Source: Streptomyces sp. SM10
GTDB lineage: Bacteria > Actinomycetota > Actinomycetes > Streptomycetales > Streptomycetaceae
Length of the DNA stretch: 64,000 nt
Reading direction: 5' to 3'
NCBI RefSeq assembly: GCF_002910915.1
Contig: NZ_NEUF01000039.1
Location: 27,218 to 91,217, forward strand
A program made the translations under genes and the position numbers. Positions 10,197 to 19,589 of this stretch are shown here, in pieces. The notes below the pieces were generated by a model. It was not told where the DNA came from, made no database searches, and saw only the letters and a list, made by a program, of their open reading frames with translations. The first letter of the stretch is position 1, and the number at the start of each line of letters is the position of its first letter.

Positions 10197-10640
10197 GTGC
10201 GTACGTACAGCCCCAAGCCCGGCGATGTCACTCGCCAGTGGCACATCATCGACGCTGAGGACATCGTCCTCGGCCGTCTGGCCACCACGGCTGCGAACCT
10301 CCTCCGAGGCAAGCACAAGGCGATCTACGCCCCCCACATGGACATGGGCGACTTCGTCATCATCATCAACGCCGAGAAGGTTCACCTCTCCGGCAACAAG
10401 AAGACCCAGAAGATGGCGTACCGCCACTCGGGCTTCCCGGGCGGTCTCCGTTCGGTGCGTTACGACGAGCTGCTCTCCAAGAACCCGGAGAAGGCTGTCG
10501 AGAAGGCCATCAAGGGCATGATCCCGAAGAACACCCTGGGTCGCCAGATGATCTCGAAGCTGAAGGTCTACGCGGGCGACCAGCACCCGCACGCTGCGCA
10601 GCAGCCGGTCCCGTACGAGATCACCCAGGTCGCGCAGTAG
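10197..10640 (+). CDS. rplM: 50S ribosomal protein L13
   Basis: 147 residues from a GTG start, [21 protein letters not shown]13 is an early assembly protein of the large subunit. The segment [18 protein letters not shown] and the [19 protein letters not shown] motif are characteristic. It forms a two-gene operon with rpsI (45-bp gap), as in almost all bacteria. Confidence 0.98.
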   Translation: MRTYSPKPGDVTRQWHIIDAEDIVLGRLATTAANLLRGKHKAIYAPHMDMGDFVIIINAEKVHLSGNKKTQKMAYRHSGFPGGLRSVRYDELLSKNPEKAVEKAIKGMIPKNTLGRQMISKLKVYAGDQHPHAAQQPVPYEITQVAQ

Positions 10641-10685
10641 TTCCGGCCTCCCCCCTAAGACGTAAAGAAAGATCTGAGGAGAATC

Positions 10686-11213
10686 GTGGCCGAGACCACT
10701 GCAGAGACGCCCGTCGAGGGTACCGAGGGCGAAGAGACCTTCGCCGAGGTGACCACCTTCGAGTCGGAGGTCCCCGTCGAGGGTGAGTACACCTCCGAGT
10801 CGCTCGCCGGCCGCTTCGGCGACCCGCAGCCCGCCGCCGGCCTTGGCCGTCGCAAGAACGCCATCGCCCGCGTCCGGATCATCCCGGGCACCGGCAAGTG
10901 GAAGATCAACGGTCGCACCCTTGAGGACTACTTCCCCAACAAGGTGCACCAGCAGGAAGTCAACGAGCCCTTCAAGGTGCTCGAGCTCGACGGCCGCTAC
11001 GACGTCGTCGCCCGCATCTCGGGTGGCGGTGTCTCCGGTCAGGCCGGCGCCCTGCGCCTCGGCGTGGCCCGCGCGCTGAACGAGGCGGACGTGGACAACA
11101 ACCGCGCCGCGCTCAAGAAGGCCGGCTTCCTCTCCCGCGACGACCGTGCGGTCGAGCGCAAGAAGGCCGGTCTCAAGAAGGCCCGTAAGGCTCCGCAGTA
11201 CAGCAAGCGCTAA
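10686..11213 (+). CDS. rpsI: 30S ribosomal protein S9
   Basis: 175 residues from a GTG start after GAGGAGAATC. The first 50 residues are an acidic actinobacterial extension ([17 protein letters not shown]), followed by the S9 core [19 protein letters not shown] and the conserved C-terminal [12 protein letters not shown], which reaches the P-site tRNA. Ends just before a strong terminator. Confidence 0.98.
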   Translation: MAETTAETPVEGTEGEETFAEVTTFESEVPVEGEYTSESLAGRFGDPQPAAGLGRRKNAIARVRIIPGTGKWKINGRTLEDYFPNKVHQQEVNEPFKVLELDGRYDVVARISGGGVSGQAGALRLGVARALNEADVDNNRAALKKAGFLSRDDRAVERKKAGLKKARKAPQYSKR

Positions 11214-11240
11214 ATCGCCTGCTCGTCTGCATTACACGTT

Positions 11241-11273
11241 CGCCCCGGCGGCACACCTCGTGCTGCCGGGGCG
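11241..11273 (+). terminator. Terminator after rpsI
   Basis: Inverted repeat of 14 bp (CGCCCCGGCGGCAC and GTGCTGCCGGGGCG, one G-U pair) with a 5-nt loop, followed by TTCGTCT. It separates the rplM-rpsI operon from glmM. The 160 bp from here to glmM is unusually AT-rich for the window and probably contains the glmM promoter, but no confident -35/-10 pair was found. Confidence 0.75.
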
Positions 11274-11435
11274 TTCGTCTATCAGCCCTTGCGGGCGTAT
11301 AACGGCTTTAGACGTTTGCACTTTTATAGGGCTGGCGATCTCGGGCACGCCCTCCGTTGGGCTATACCTTGCCTCGCTTTGCCCTGTTTTGATTAGTTTG
11401 GTTTTGCGGTTTCGGAGCACCTTCGGAGGACACCA

Positions 11436-12794
11436 GTGGGACGACTCTTCGGCACGGACGGCGTGCGCGGTGTCGCCAACGCGGACCTGACGGCCGAGCT
11501 CGCGCTCGGACTCTCGGTCGCGGCGGCGCACGTACTGGCCGAGGCCGGCACCTTCGAGGGGCATCGGCCGACCGCGCTGGTGGGCCGGGACCCCCGTGCC
11601 TCCGGGGAGTTCCTGGAGGCCGCGGTCGTGGCGGGCCTGGCCAGCGCCGGCGTGGACGTCCTCCGTGTCGGGGTGCTGCCCACCCCCGCCGTGGCGTACC
11701 TCACCGGCGCGCTCGGTGCGGACATCGGCGTCATGCTCTCGGCCAGCCACAACGCCATGCCGGACAACGGCATCAAGTTCTTCGCCCGCGGCGGGCACAA
11801 GCTCGCCGACGAGCTGGAGGACCGCATCGAGACGGTCTACGAGCAGCACCGCACCGGCGAGCCCTGGGCCCGCCCGACCGGCGCCGGAGTGGGCCGGGTC
11901 ACCGACTACGCGGAGGGCGTCGACCGCTATGTCGCCCACCTCATCGGCGTCCTGCCGAACCGGCTCGACGGTCTGAAGGTCGTGCTCGACGAGGCGCACG
12001 GTGCTGCGGCCCGTGTCTCGCCCGAGGCGTTCGCCCGTGCCGGGGCCGAGGTCATCACCATCGGCGCCGAACCGGACGGCCTGAACATCAACGACGGCTG
12101 CGGCTCCACCCACCTGGATCTCCTGCGTGCCGCCGTCGTCGAGCACGGCGCCGACCTCGGCATCGCGCACGACGGCGACGCCGACCGCTGCCTGGCCGTG
12201 GACGCGACCGGCGCGGAGGTCGACGGCGACCAGATCCTGGCGGTGCTCGCCCTCGCGATGCGCGAGGCCGGTCAACTGCGCAAGGACACCGTCGTCGGCA
12301 CGGTCATGTCGAACCTCGGCTTCAAGACGGCCATGGAGCGGGAGGGCATCCGCCTCGTCCAGACCGCCGTCGGTGACCGCTACGTCCTGGAGGCGATGAA
12401 GGCCGAGGGCTTCGCCCTGGGCGGCGAGCAGTCCGGCCACGTCATCGTCCTGGACCACGCCACGACGGGTGACGGCACGCTGACCGGCCTGATGCTCGGG
12501 GCCCGGGTCGCGGCCACCGGACGCACCCTCGCCGACCTGGCGGGTGTGATGCGGCGTCTCCCGCAGGTCCTCGTCAACGTGCCGGACGTCGACAAGTCCC
12601 GGGTGGACACCTCGCCCGAGGTGGCCACGGCGGTGTCCCAGGCCGAGCGCGAGCTGGGTGACACCGGGCGCGTGCTCCTGCGGAAGTCGGGCACCGAGCC
12701 GCTCGTACGGGTGATGGTCGAGGCGGCCGATCTGGAACAGGCGCGTGCCGTGGCCGGACAGCTGGCCGACGTGGTGAAGTCCGCGCTCGGCTGA
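11436..12794 (+). CDS. glmM: Phosphoglucosamine mutase
   Basis: 452 residues. Converts glucosamine-6-phosphate to glucosamine-1-phosphate on the route to UDP-GlcNAc. The phosphoserine loop [15 protein letters not shown] carries the active serine (about S104). The metal-binding loop is DGDADRC and the substrate loop near the C-terminus is [18 protein letters not shown] at 11436 with GGAGGAC upstream gives the expected [12 protein letters not shown]. Its substrate is made by GlmS, encoded at 23.9-25.7 kb. Placement after rplM-rpsI is conserved in Streptomyces. Confidence 0.97.
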   Translation: MGRLFGTDGVRGVANADLTAELALGLSVAAAHVLAEAGTFEGHRPTALVGRDPRASGEFLEAAVVAGLASAGVDVLRVGVLPTPAVAYLTGALGADIGVMLSASHNAMPDNGIKFFARGGHKLADELEDRIETVYEQHRTGEPWARPTGAGVGRVTDYAEGVDRYVAHLIGVLPNRLDGLKVVLDEAHGAAARVSPEAFARAGAEVITIGAEPDGLNINDGCGSTHLDLLRAAVVEHGADLGIAHDGDADRCLAVDATGAEVDGDQILAVLALAMREAGQLRKDTVVGTVMSNLGFKTAMEREGIRLVQTAVGDRYVLEAMKAEGFALGGEQSGHVIVLDHATTGDGTLTGLMLGARVAATGRTLADLAGVMRRLPQVLVNVPDVDKSRVDTSPEVATAVSQAERELGDTGRVLLRKSGTEPLVRVMVEAADLEQARAVAGQLADVVKSALG

Positions 12795-12801
12795 CGCGCA
12801 C

Positions 12802-14355
12802 TCAACTCCCGGAGGGACCCGGCTCCATGGCCGGGTCCCTCCGGCTCCCGGCCCGCTCCAGCTCGGCGGTGACGCGGAGGAGGTCGGCCGGGGCGGCCGC
12901 GAGGCGGACCGGCCGGCCCGCGTCGTCGAGTTCGGCGATGTGCCAGCTCCGGGGGACGGTGTCGCCGTCGCTGCCCCGGACGCGCCGTACGGCCTTGAGG
13001 GTGAGCCGGTCCGCCGGTATCCGCCGCGCGGCGAAGCGTCCCCGGCCGGGGACCACGGCGGGCGTTCCGTCCCCGAGGGCGATGTGGCTGCCGAAGCCGT
13101 TCGGGTTGTAGTCCGTGTGGTCGAGGAAGCGGGCGGTCACGAACTCCTCCCCGGCAGAGGCCCGTCCACCGGCGGGCGCGGTGTCCTGGGGTGCACGGAC
13201 ACGGGTGGCGTGCCAGGCCCAGGTGAACAGCCCCAGCGACACCACCGATCCGGAGACCGCCCAGGCGAGGGCCCCGGAGGAGCCGGACAGGGACGTGGGG
13301 TGCCGGTAGCAGAGCGGCAGCAGCCACAGAGCCGTACCGACGATCGCCCCGGTGAACGGCAGCGCCGACGGCAGGACCTCGTCGTCGGGGAGCCGCCGTC
13401 CACGCCGGCGCTGCAGGACCCGGGCACCGGGCCAGCCCGCGGCGAGGGCGCACCCGGCGGCGATGACGGCCACCTCCCCGCTGCCGGTGAAGTGCTCGCG
13501 CCACGCGTGGTCGTGGCCGATGACCTCCCTGACCTGGTGCCGCCAGACGGTCACCCGGACCTCGTCGCCGGGCCTGAAGCCACGGGCCCCCTCGCGGGAG
13601 ACGGCGAGACGCTCCAGTGGCCGGCCGTCGGCGAAGTACAGCCAGCTGCTTCCTCGGCCCCTGGTGACCTCGGCCCGTGCGATCACCGCGTGCCCGGTAC
13701 TCCGGCACTCACCGCGCCGCGAGGCGGGCGTTCCGGCCGGGCACGCGGTGGCCGACCGCCAGGCCGCCCTCTCCTCCTGGACGATCGGTACGAGCCAGGC
13801 GGCCAGGCCCGCACCCCCGAGCAGCAGCGCGCACATGAGCAGCGCCAGGACCGAGCCGCGCCCGGCGGTGCGGGACGAGAGGACGGGGACATGGCTCGAC
13901 CGGGGGTCTCCGTGACGGCGGTGCAGCGCGCGGAGCGCGTCCAGTCTCGCGTCGAACTCCGCGCGGTCGGCCGAGGACCCGCTCATCGGCAGGGGCAGCC
14001 GACGTCTGTTTCCGTCGCGCAGCATCACGCAGACGCGGTGGATCTCCTGATTGCGCCCGTACTGGATGTAGACGCCCAGGTCGTCGATGTCCCTCCACGG
14101 GGTGTTCCGGCGGCGCAGCAGAGTCCGGGAGCGGATCCCGTGGGCGTCGGCGCTCACGCGGGTGGTAGCCACGTAGAGGCACCCGAGACCTACCAGGGCG
14201 GTCGAGAGACCTCCGAGCGCCCACCCGTCCACGATCGTGCCCCGGAGCACCGCCCGTACGGCTGCCAGGACCACGCCGGCCGCTCCCAGCCCGATGAGGT
14301 AGGGGAGGGCGCGGCCCGGCGCGGGACGGCAGTCGACGTCTTGGGGCTCGGTCAT
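12802..14355 (-). CDS. Uncharacterised polytopic membrane protein with PH-like segment
   Basis: 517 residues starting MTEPQDVDCRPAPGRALPYL. Two transmembrane helices lie at about residues 18-65. They are followed by a segment (VSADAHGIRSRTLLRRRNTPWRDIDDL and later VCVMLRDGNRRRLPLP) that resembles bacterial PH-like domains. More transmembrane segments follow near residues 165-190, 280-300 and 320-385, and a soluble C-terminal part. ATG at 14355 is preferred over an upstream start because earlier codons are compositionally unlike coding sequence. Function unknown. Confidence 0.72.
   Translation of the reverse strand: MTEPQDVDCRPAPGRALPYLIGLGAAGVVLAAVRAVLRGTIVDGWALGGLSTALVGLGCLYVATTRVSADAHGIRSRTLLRRRNTPWRDIDDLGVYIQYGRNQEIHRVCVMLRDGNRRRLPLPMSGSSADRAEFDARLDALRALHRRHGDPRSSHVPVLSSRTAGRGSVLALLMCALLLGGAGLAAWLVPIVQEERAAWRSATACPAGTPASRRGECRSTGHAVIARAEVTRGRGSSWLYFADGRPLERLAVSREGARGFRPGDEVRVTVWRHQVREVIGHDHAWREHFTGSGEVAVIAAGCALAAGWPGARVLQRRRGRRLPDDEVLPSALPFTGAIVGTALWLLPLCYRHPTSLSGSSGALAWAVSGSVVSLGLFTWAWHATRVRAPQDTAPAGGRASAGEEFVTARFLDHTDYNPNGFGSHIALGDGTPAVVPGRGRFAARRIPADRLTLKAVRRVRGSDGDTVPRSWHIAELDDAGRPVRLAAAPADLLRVTAELERAGSRRDPAMEPGPSGS
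12809..12844. terminator. Bidirectional terminator inside the 3' end of the convergent gene
   Basis: Perfect 15-bp inverted repeat (CCGGAGGGACCCGGC and its complement) with a 6-nt loop. It begins 15 bp after the glmM stop, but the convergent minus-strand gene ends at 12802, so the hairpin is encoded within that gene's last codons (PGPSGS tail). Confidence 0.75.
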
Positions 14356-14508
14356 GCGCCGGATCGTGTCACGGGCGGGGCCGGCCGCGCGTGTGCAGGG
14401 TGCGGCAGCGCCGCGCCCCTCCACGTTGCCGGACCCGCGCCGTCGGGTGCCCGGCCACCGGCGCATCCGGAGCCGGTGACACCCCGTCAGGTCACCGCCG
14501 CGCCCCCG

Positions 14509-15441
14509 TCAGGCGGGAGCTGTCCTGCGCCTCCTCCACAACGCCTTCTGGAGCAGCAGCGTCAGCGTCCCGGCCAGGATGATGCCGCCCAGGTTGGCCA
14601 GCAGCTGTACGGACGACCCCCAGGTCTGGTTCAGGTCCTGGTAGCTGAAGGCGACGGCGGCGTTGGCCGCGGCGGGCACCGTGGTCACCGAGATGGCCAC
14701 ACCGATCAGCGCACCGGACTTCGCCGAGGTCAGCGACAGCGTCCCGGCGATCCCTGCCAGGAGGGCCACCACGAAGGACATCCAGTCCGGGTGCCAGATG
14801 AATCCGGTCTGGGGCCGCTTCGCCGTGACCATGTCCTCTTCGAAGAGGCCGAACGCGTCCATCAGCCAGGAGAATCCGGCCGTCAGGACCATCGCCACCG
14901 CGAAGCCGCCGATCAGCGCCCACAGCGACCGCACCACCAGCCTCGGCGCGCGCTGCACCAGCGCCGTCGAGATCCCGGCGAGCGGACCGAACTCCGGGCC
15001 CACCGCCATCGCGCCCACGATCAGGATCGCGTTGTCCAGCATCACTCCGCAGGCGGCCAGCATCGTGGCGACGGCGAGGAAGGTCACATAGGTGGCGCTG
15101 AAGGTCGACTCCTCGTTGGTGACCTCGCTCAGCTCTTCCCACAGCACCGCGTCCGCACCCTCGCCCGGTGCCGCCCGCTCGGCCTCGTCGGCGCGCCTGG
15201 ACAGGGTGAGGTCCATGTTCTCGACGCTGATCGAACCGCAGTCGTCGATGCCCAGGTCCCGCAGGTCGCCGATGAGCTCGTCGCCCGCCTCACGCGCCAC
15301 GTCGCACAGGACCACATCGCCCGCGGGGCTCCGCGCCGCTCCGGTGAGCACCGCGACATGAGCGGTCCCCACGGTCCGCTCCAGGAGCCCCACCACCTCG
15401 TCGGTGCGGTCGGAGGGCACGAAGAGGCGCAGATGCAGCAC
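14509..15441 (-). CDS. DUF389 family membrane protein
   Basis: 310 residues from GTG 15441 (LHLRLFVPSDRTDEV). A soluble ferredoxin-like N-terminal part of about 125 residues precedes at least five transmembrane helices. The TM1-2 region LAACGVMLDNAILIVGAMAVGPEFGPLAGI is the hallmark of DUF389 proteins, whose function is not established. Lies 19 bp from coaA in the same direction, so it may be read from the same transcript. Confidence 0.85.
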   Translation of the reverse strand: MLHLRLFVPSDRTDEVVGLLERTVGTAHVAVLTGAARSPAGDVVLCDVAREAGDELIGDLRDLGIDDCGSISVENMDLTLSRRADEAERAAPGEGADAVLWEELSEVTNEESTFSATYVTFLAVATMLAACGVMLDNAILIVGAMAVGPEFGPLAGISTALVQRAPRLVVRSLWALIGGFAVAMVLTAGFSWLMDAFGLFEEDMVTAKRPQTGFIWHPDWMSFVVALLAGIAGTLSLTSAKSGALIGVAISVTTVPAAANAAVAFSYQDLNQTWGSSVQLLANLGGIILAGTLTLLLQKALWRRRRTAPA

Positions 15442-15460
15442 GGGTGCACCCTTTCCGGAG

Positions 15461-16453
15461 TCAGAGCTTGCGCAGCGACAGACGCTGGACCTTGTGGTCC
15501 GGGCCCTTGCGCAGCACCAGAGTGGCACGGCCGCGCGTCGGCGCCACGTTCTCCAGCAGGTTGGGCTTGTTGATGGTCCGCCACATGGTGCGCGCGTAGT
15601 CCAGCGCCTCCGCCTCGGAGACCTGGGTGTACTTGCGGAAGTACGAGAACGGGTTCTGGAACGCCGTCTCGCGCAGCCTGCGGAAGCGGTGGAGGTACCA
15701 GGTCTCGATGTCCTCGGCCTTCGCGTCGACGTACACGCTGAAGTCGAAGTAGTCGGCGAGCCCCACCCTGGTCCGGCCGTCCTTGCCGGGCAGCGCCGGC
15801 TGGAGCACGTTCAGCCCCTCGACGATCAGGATGTCGGGGCGGCGTACGGTCAGCCGCTCGCCCGGCACGATGTCGTAGATCAGGTGGGAGTAGACGGGGG
15901 CCGTCACCTCGTCCTTGCCGGCCTTGATGTCGGCGACGAACCGGGTCAGCGCCCTGCGGTCGTACGACTCGGGGAACCCCTTGCGCGACATCAGCCCCCG
16001 AGCCTCGAGCTCCTTCATCGGCAGCAGGAACCCGTCGGTCGTCACCAACTCCACCCGGGGGTGCTCCGGCCAGCGCGCCAGCAGCGCCTGAAGGATGCGG
16101 GCGCTGGTGGACTTGCCGACGGCGACGCTGCCGGCGACCCCTATGACGAACGGGGTACCGCGCTGCTCGCCGTGCCCGTTGCCCGCGTCGCCCAGGAAGG
16201 TGTTCAGGGCGCCGCGCAGGCCGGACGTGGCCTGGACGTAGAGGTTGAGCAGCCGGGAGAGCGGCAGATAGACGTCCCGGACCTCGTCGAGGTCGATGAC
16301 GTCACCGAGCCCTCGCAGCTTCTCGACCTCCTCGGCGCTCAGCGGCAGCGGAGTCTTGTCACGCAGTGCGCTCCACTCGTCCCGGGTCAGGTCGACGTAG
16401 GGCGTCGGCGCGTGCTCGGTGCGGCGGGTGCTCCGTGCGGGCGAAGTGATCAC
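15461..16453 (-). CDS. coaA: Type I pantothenate kinase
   Basis: 330 residues from GTG 16453. Phosphorylates pantothenate, the first step of coenzyme A synthesis. P-loop [12 protein letters not shown] at about residues 105-116; other family segments are [25 protein letters not shown] and [11 protein letters not shown]. Length is normal. The start overlaps the stop of the upstream sigma factor gene in a GTGA arrangement, implying translational coupling. Because that gene carries a +1 frameshift, the sequence now reads through in frame into coaA, so the start can look as if it lies 600 bases upstream. Confidence 0.95.
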   Translation of the reverse strand: MITSPARSTRRTEHAPTPYVDLTRDEWSALRDKTPLPLSAEEVEKLRGLGDVIDLDEVRDVYLPLSRLLNLYVQATSGLRGALNTFLGDAGNGHGEQRGTPFVIGVAGSVAVGKSTSARILQALLARWPEHPRVELVTTDGFLLPMKELEARGLMSRKGFPESYDRRALTRFVADIKAGKDEVTAPVYSHLIYDIVPGERLTVRRPDILIVEGLNVLQPALPGKDGRTRVGLADYFDFSVYVDAKAEDIETWYLHRFRRLRETAFQNPFSYFRKYTQVSEAEALDYARTMWRTINKPNLLENVAPTRGRATLVLRKGPDHKVQRLSLRKL

Positions 16454-17059
16454 GTACTCATTGTCGCGGGAGTTGCGGCGGAGTGGGGGGTGGGGTCGGT
16501 CACGTGGGTGCGCAGCGCCTCGCGGACCTTGCTGCGGGCGCGGTTGAGGCGGGAGCGGACGGTGCCGAGCGGTATCCCCAGCGCGTCGGCCACCTCCTGG
16601 TAGCCCAGGTCCGCCCCAGGCGACCAGCAGCAGCACGTGCCGGTCCTCGGGGCAGAGCGCGGCGAGCGTGCCGGCCAGTGGTGCCTGGACGGCGATCCGG
16701 TCGTCCGAGCGCTCGCTCCAGGACGCGGCGACGGGGTCCTCCCCGGTACGCGCCAGGGCCTTGAGGGCGCGCACCCTGCTGCGCCGGTGCCTGCCGATGA
16801 GGTTGGCGGCGATGCCGTACAGCCGGGGCCTGGCGAGGCGGTGGGAGGAGTCGTAGCGGGCGCGCGTACGGAACGCGACGAGGAACACCTCGGCGGTGAT
16901 GTCGTCCGCCGCGCCCTCCCCGAGGCGGCGGGCGGCGTACCGGTGGATGTCCGCCGCGTGGCGGTCGTACAGCCCTGCGAAGAGCTCCGGATCGTCGAGG
17001 GACCCGGCGATCATCTCGGCGTCGTCCGGACCGCCCGGTGGTGGTCGTCTTCCGGGCAC
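16450..17059 (-). pseudogene. ECF-type sigma factor with +1 frameshift in region 4
   Basis: Reading from GTG 17059 (GGAGG five bases upstream) gives region 2 sequence [39 protein letters not shown] and [14 protein letters not shown], typical of ECF sigma factors. At the run CCCC (plus strand 16614-16617) the frame shifts. With one C fewer it continues [20 protein letters not shown] and [20 protein letters not shown], an intact sigma region 4 helix-turn-helix ending at a TGA that overlaps the coaA start. So the gene is either genuinely inactivated or contains one sequence error. As written it fuses in frame to coaA. Confidence 0.85.
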
Positions 17060-17168
17060 AGCGCCTCCAGCGGTCCGGTCGGTGAGTCCGGCACCCGCCT
17101 GTTGCCCGCAGGGGCGGGAAAGGTTCACGGACCGGCCGGGGCAAGGGGCCGGCTCACGAGCGTTGTAA

Positions 17169-17195
17169 AGTAGGAGTGGCTCATACTTTGAGTGG
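17169..17195 (+). promoter_or_regulatory. Copy 1 of a 27-bp shared element with imperfect palindrome
   Basis: The 27 bases are identical at 24 positions to 19563-19589. The core GCTCATACTTTGAGT (17179-17193) is a degenerate version of the perfect palindrome in copy 2. It lies 22 bp upstream of the AAA ATPase start and between that gene and the divergent sigma factor gene. A shared operator for an XRE/DUF5753-type regulator is a reasonable inference; no regulator has been shown to bind. Confidence 0.5.
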
Positions 17196-17216
17196 ATCCG
17201 ACTTAAGGGGTTTGCG

Positions 17217-18671
17217 ATGGCCTTCGCCGGACGCGGTCGCGAGTTGCGGGTTCTGGGTTCCTGGCTGGACAAGATCACCTCTGCCGCGGGCGGCAGTGCT
17301 GGGCAGGCATTGGTGATCAAGGGTCGGCGGCGGATCGGGAAGACCCGGCTGGTGCAGGAGTTCTGCGCACGCTCGGGGCTGCCGTATGTGTTCTTCCAGG
17401 CGACCCGTGGCCTTCCCGCGACCCTTTCCCGGCGGGCGCTGTTCGACGCGGTCGCCGAGGGCGAAGGGATGCGGGAGCACGGGGCTGCTCTGGCGCATGC
17501 CGCTGCTCCCGACGACTGGGTCCGTACGCTCGCCGCAGTGGCAGCGGCGTTGCCCGTGGACGCGCCGGTGCTCCTCGTGCTGGACGAAGTGCCGTGGCTC
17601 GAGGAAGCGGACGCGGGGTTCGATGCTGCCCTCAAGACCGTCTGGGACATGCATCTGTCCGCGAAGCCCGTGCTTCTGCTGCTGCTCGGCTCCGATCTGG
17701 CGATGATGGACCGGCTGACGTCGTACGACCATCCGTTCTACGGGCGGGCGGGTGAGTACACCGTGGGACCGCTGAACCCGGCCGACGTGCAGCACTCCAC
17801 CGGACTCGATGCTGCGGACGCGCTGGACGCCTACCTGGTCACCGGGGGGTTTCCCGAATTGGTGACCGAATGGCGGGCCGGTGAGTCGGTGGCCGGGTAT
17901 CTGGCACGTCAGGTGGGGGACCCGTCATCCGTGCTGCTGACGACGGGCGAGCGTTCCCTGGCTGCGGAGTTCCCGGCACGGTTGCAGGCGGGCCGGGTGC
18001 TCCGGGCGATCGGCTCCGGCGAGCGGACCTTCTCCGGCATCGCGGCGAGCACAGGAGGCGCGGACGGCCGGCCGCTGGCACACGGCACCCTGGCGCCGAT
18101 ACTGGCGGAGCTCACCGAGGCCAAGAGGATCGTGGCCGCCGAGCCACCGTTGTCCGCCAAGCCCGCTCCCAAGCTCAAGCGCTACCGGATCGCCGACACG
18201 TATCTGCGGTTCTGGCTGGCTCATCTGGAGAACGCCGTCGCGCAGGCGGAGCGTGGCCGGGGTGACGTGTCGGCGGCCCGGATCCAGCGGTCCTGGCCGT
18301 CGTGGCGGGGGCGTGCGATCGAGCCGGTGATCAGGGAGGCGCTCGCCCGGAGGGTACCGGACGGGCTGTTCCCCGAGGCGACCGAGATGGGCGGCTGGTG
18401 GAACCGGCAGAACAATCCCGAGATCGACCTCATCGGCGCGGACGCGGAGCCTGTGGCCCGTCACGTCTCGTTCGTGGGATCAGTGAAGTGGCGGGACGAG
18501 ACCCCTTTCGGGGCCCACGACCTCGCAGAGCTCGCGGCAGCGGCTCGACACGTGCCGGGCGCACAGGACGCGGCCCTCGTCTGCGTCAGCCGTCGGCCGA
18601 CGACCGGGGCGCCCGTCGAAGGGCTGGCTGCCCACTGGGGGCCGGAGGACGTGGTCGCCGCGTGGAGGTGA
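17217..18671 (+). CDS. AAA ATPase with C-terminal DUF234-type domain
   Basis: 484 residues. Walker A is GRRRIGKT (residues 36-43) in [16 protein letters not shown] and Walker B is [11 protein letters not shown] (118-128), as in the ATP_bind_2/DUF234 group common in archaea and scattered in bacteria. The middle contains [10 protein letters not shown] and a winged-helix-like stretch. The C-terminal portion ([16 protein letters not shown] then [10 protein letters not shown] and a GSVKWR lysine) resembles the restriction-endonuclease-like fold of DUF234, with a possible D-(x)n-K pair. Role is unproven; such proteins are suspected mobile or defence-associated ATPases. Stands alone among decayed genes. 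The 27-bp element lies directly upstream. Confidence 0.8.
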   Translation: MAFAGRGRELRVLGSWLDKITSAAGGSAGQALVIKGRRRIGKTRLVQEFCARSGLPYVFFQATRGLPATLSRRALFDAVAEGEGMREHGAALAHAAAPDDWVRTLAAVAAALPVDAPVLLVLDEVPWLEEADAGFDAALKTVWDMHLSAKPVLLLLLGSDLAMMDRLTSYDHPFYGRAGEYTVGPLNPADVQHSTGLDAADALDAYLVTGGFPELVTEWRAGESVAGYLARQVGDPSSVLLTTGERSLAAEFPARLQAGRVLRAIGSGERTFSGIAASTGGADGRPLAHGTLAPILAELTEAKRIVAAEPPLSAKPAPKLKRYRIADTYLRFWLAHLENAVAQAERGRGDVSAARIQRSWPSWRGRAIEPVIREALARRVPDGLFPEATEMGGWWNRQNNPEIDLIGADAEPVARHVSFVGSVKWRDETPFGAHDLAELAAAARHVPGAQDAALVCVSRRPTTGAPVEGLAAHWGPEDVVAAWR

Positions 18672-18734
18672 ACATGCTGCTGGGGGCGATCCCGGCGGGC
18701 TCGGTGCGTTCCAAGGTCCCGGCCAGCACGGCGC

Positions 18735-18890
18735 CTATGAAGTGCTGGAGGGCGTGGGGGCTGTGGCGACGACGGTCCGGGGGACCTTGCTGTCGCGGAG
18801 TCGGACGGTTCCGTCGGGGGCGATGGCCAGGTGGACGCAGTTGGAGGCGTCACCGCTGTAGGAGGACGTTCGCCATTGAAGGGCGGGCAC
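18735..18890 (-). CDS. DUF397 domain protein, possibly C-terminally altered
   Basis: 51 residues from GTG 18890 with GGAGAA upstream. LQWRTSSYSGDASNCVHLA and VRLRDSK are the DUF397 signature. The usual ending of the family (a helix with aromatic residues) is absent; after RDSK the sequence becomes VPRTVVATAPTPSSTS. A different frame would give SPHALQHFIGAVLAG, closer to the family tail, so a frameshift near 18785 is possible. Lies 14 bp downstream of the DUF5753 gene, the normal pairing of DUF397 with XRE regulators in Streptomyces (the whiJ/bldB-type families). Confidence 0.7.
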   Translation of the reverse strand: MPALQWRTSSYSGDASNCVHLAIAPDGTVRLRDSKVPRTVVATAPTPSSTS

Positions 18891-18904
18891 TTGCTTCTCC
18901 TTTG

Positions 18905-19519
18905 TCAAAGCTGTCGCGCGAGCCGGTGGATGAGGTCGCGTGACGCGACAGGCGTCAGAGCCGCTGTTTCCATGCGGTCCAGGACCGAGCGGTACTTGGT
19001 CAGCTGGGACTGTGCGTCGAGGAACTCGCAGCCGTGATGGGTATCGAGTTGCACCGTGTCCAGTTGCGATACGTGACCGGACAGGTAGTCGATGGACTGA
19101 CCGGTGCCGGGAAAGCCGCTTCCGAACGGGATGACCCTCGTGGTGATGTTGTCGCGTTCCCCAATGTCCATCAGGTGTTGGAGCTGGGCGCGCACGATGT
19201 CGCGCCCGCCGAACCCCATGCGCAGGGCAGCCTCGTGAATCAAGGCTGTGTACCTGACGGCCTGGTCGCCGTGGAGAACGCCTTGCCGCTTGATGCGGTG
19301 GGACAGCCGGTGCTCCACCTCGTAGGGGAGGAGCGGCGGGGCCACTTCGCGGAACAGCGCACGCGCGTGGTCGGTGGTCTGGAGAAGCGCGGGAATGTGG
19401 ATGACAAGACACACCCTGAGCTCCACCGCGTGGTGCTCAAGCTCTGCGAGGTCGACCAGCGCGACAGGAAGGTGGTCGCGGTACTCATCCCACCAACCCC
19501 GGGTTCTTCCGCCCGTCAT
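18905..19519 (-). pseudogene. DUF5753 (Scr1/WhiJ-type) regulator lacking its N-terminal HTH
   Basis: 204 codons from ATG 19519 encode the ligand-binding-like DUF5753 domain: TGGRTRGWWDEYRDHLP, IPALLQTTDHARALF and DTHHGCEFLDAQ, ending with the family C-terminus IHRLARQL. Full-length members have an XRE helix-turn-helix of about 80 residues in front. Upstream codons continue in the family frame only for LYDCADASLIEALCT and then meet a TGA before any start. The homologous part ends exactly at the 27-bp element (19563-19589). So the DNA-binding half is lost; whether the remainder is expressed is unknown. Confidence 0.75.
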
Positions 19520-19562
19520 CGTGCAGAGCGCTTCGATCAGCGACGCGTCGGCGCAGTCGTAG

Positions 19563-19589
19563 AGTAGGAGCGGCTCAAACTTTGAGCGG
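19563..19589 (+). promoter_or_regulatory. Copy 2 of the 27-bp element with a perfect 15-bp palindrome
   Basis: Contains GCTCAAACTTTGAGC (19573-19587), two 7-bp arms around one central base, within a 27-bp segment that is 24/27 identical to 17169-17195 in the same orientation. It lies 44-70 bp upstream of the truncated DUF5753 gene and marks the break point of that gene. It could be an operator, a recombination scar, or both. Confidence 0.6.

Noticed and set aside
15461..17650. A genuine 729-codon fusion protein of sigma factor and pantothenate kinase
   Set aside because: coaA has a normal GTG start with typical length, and the sigma gene's own frame restores with one base fewer. The fusion is a result of the frameshift, not a family architecture.
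18461..18853. Minus-strand gene opposite the end of the AAA ATPase
   Set aside because: It reads through the ATPase coding region in another frame and shows no conserved motif; probably a shadow frame.
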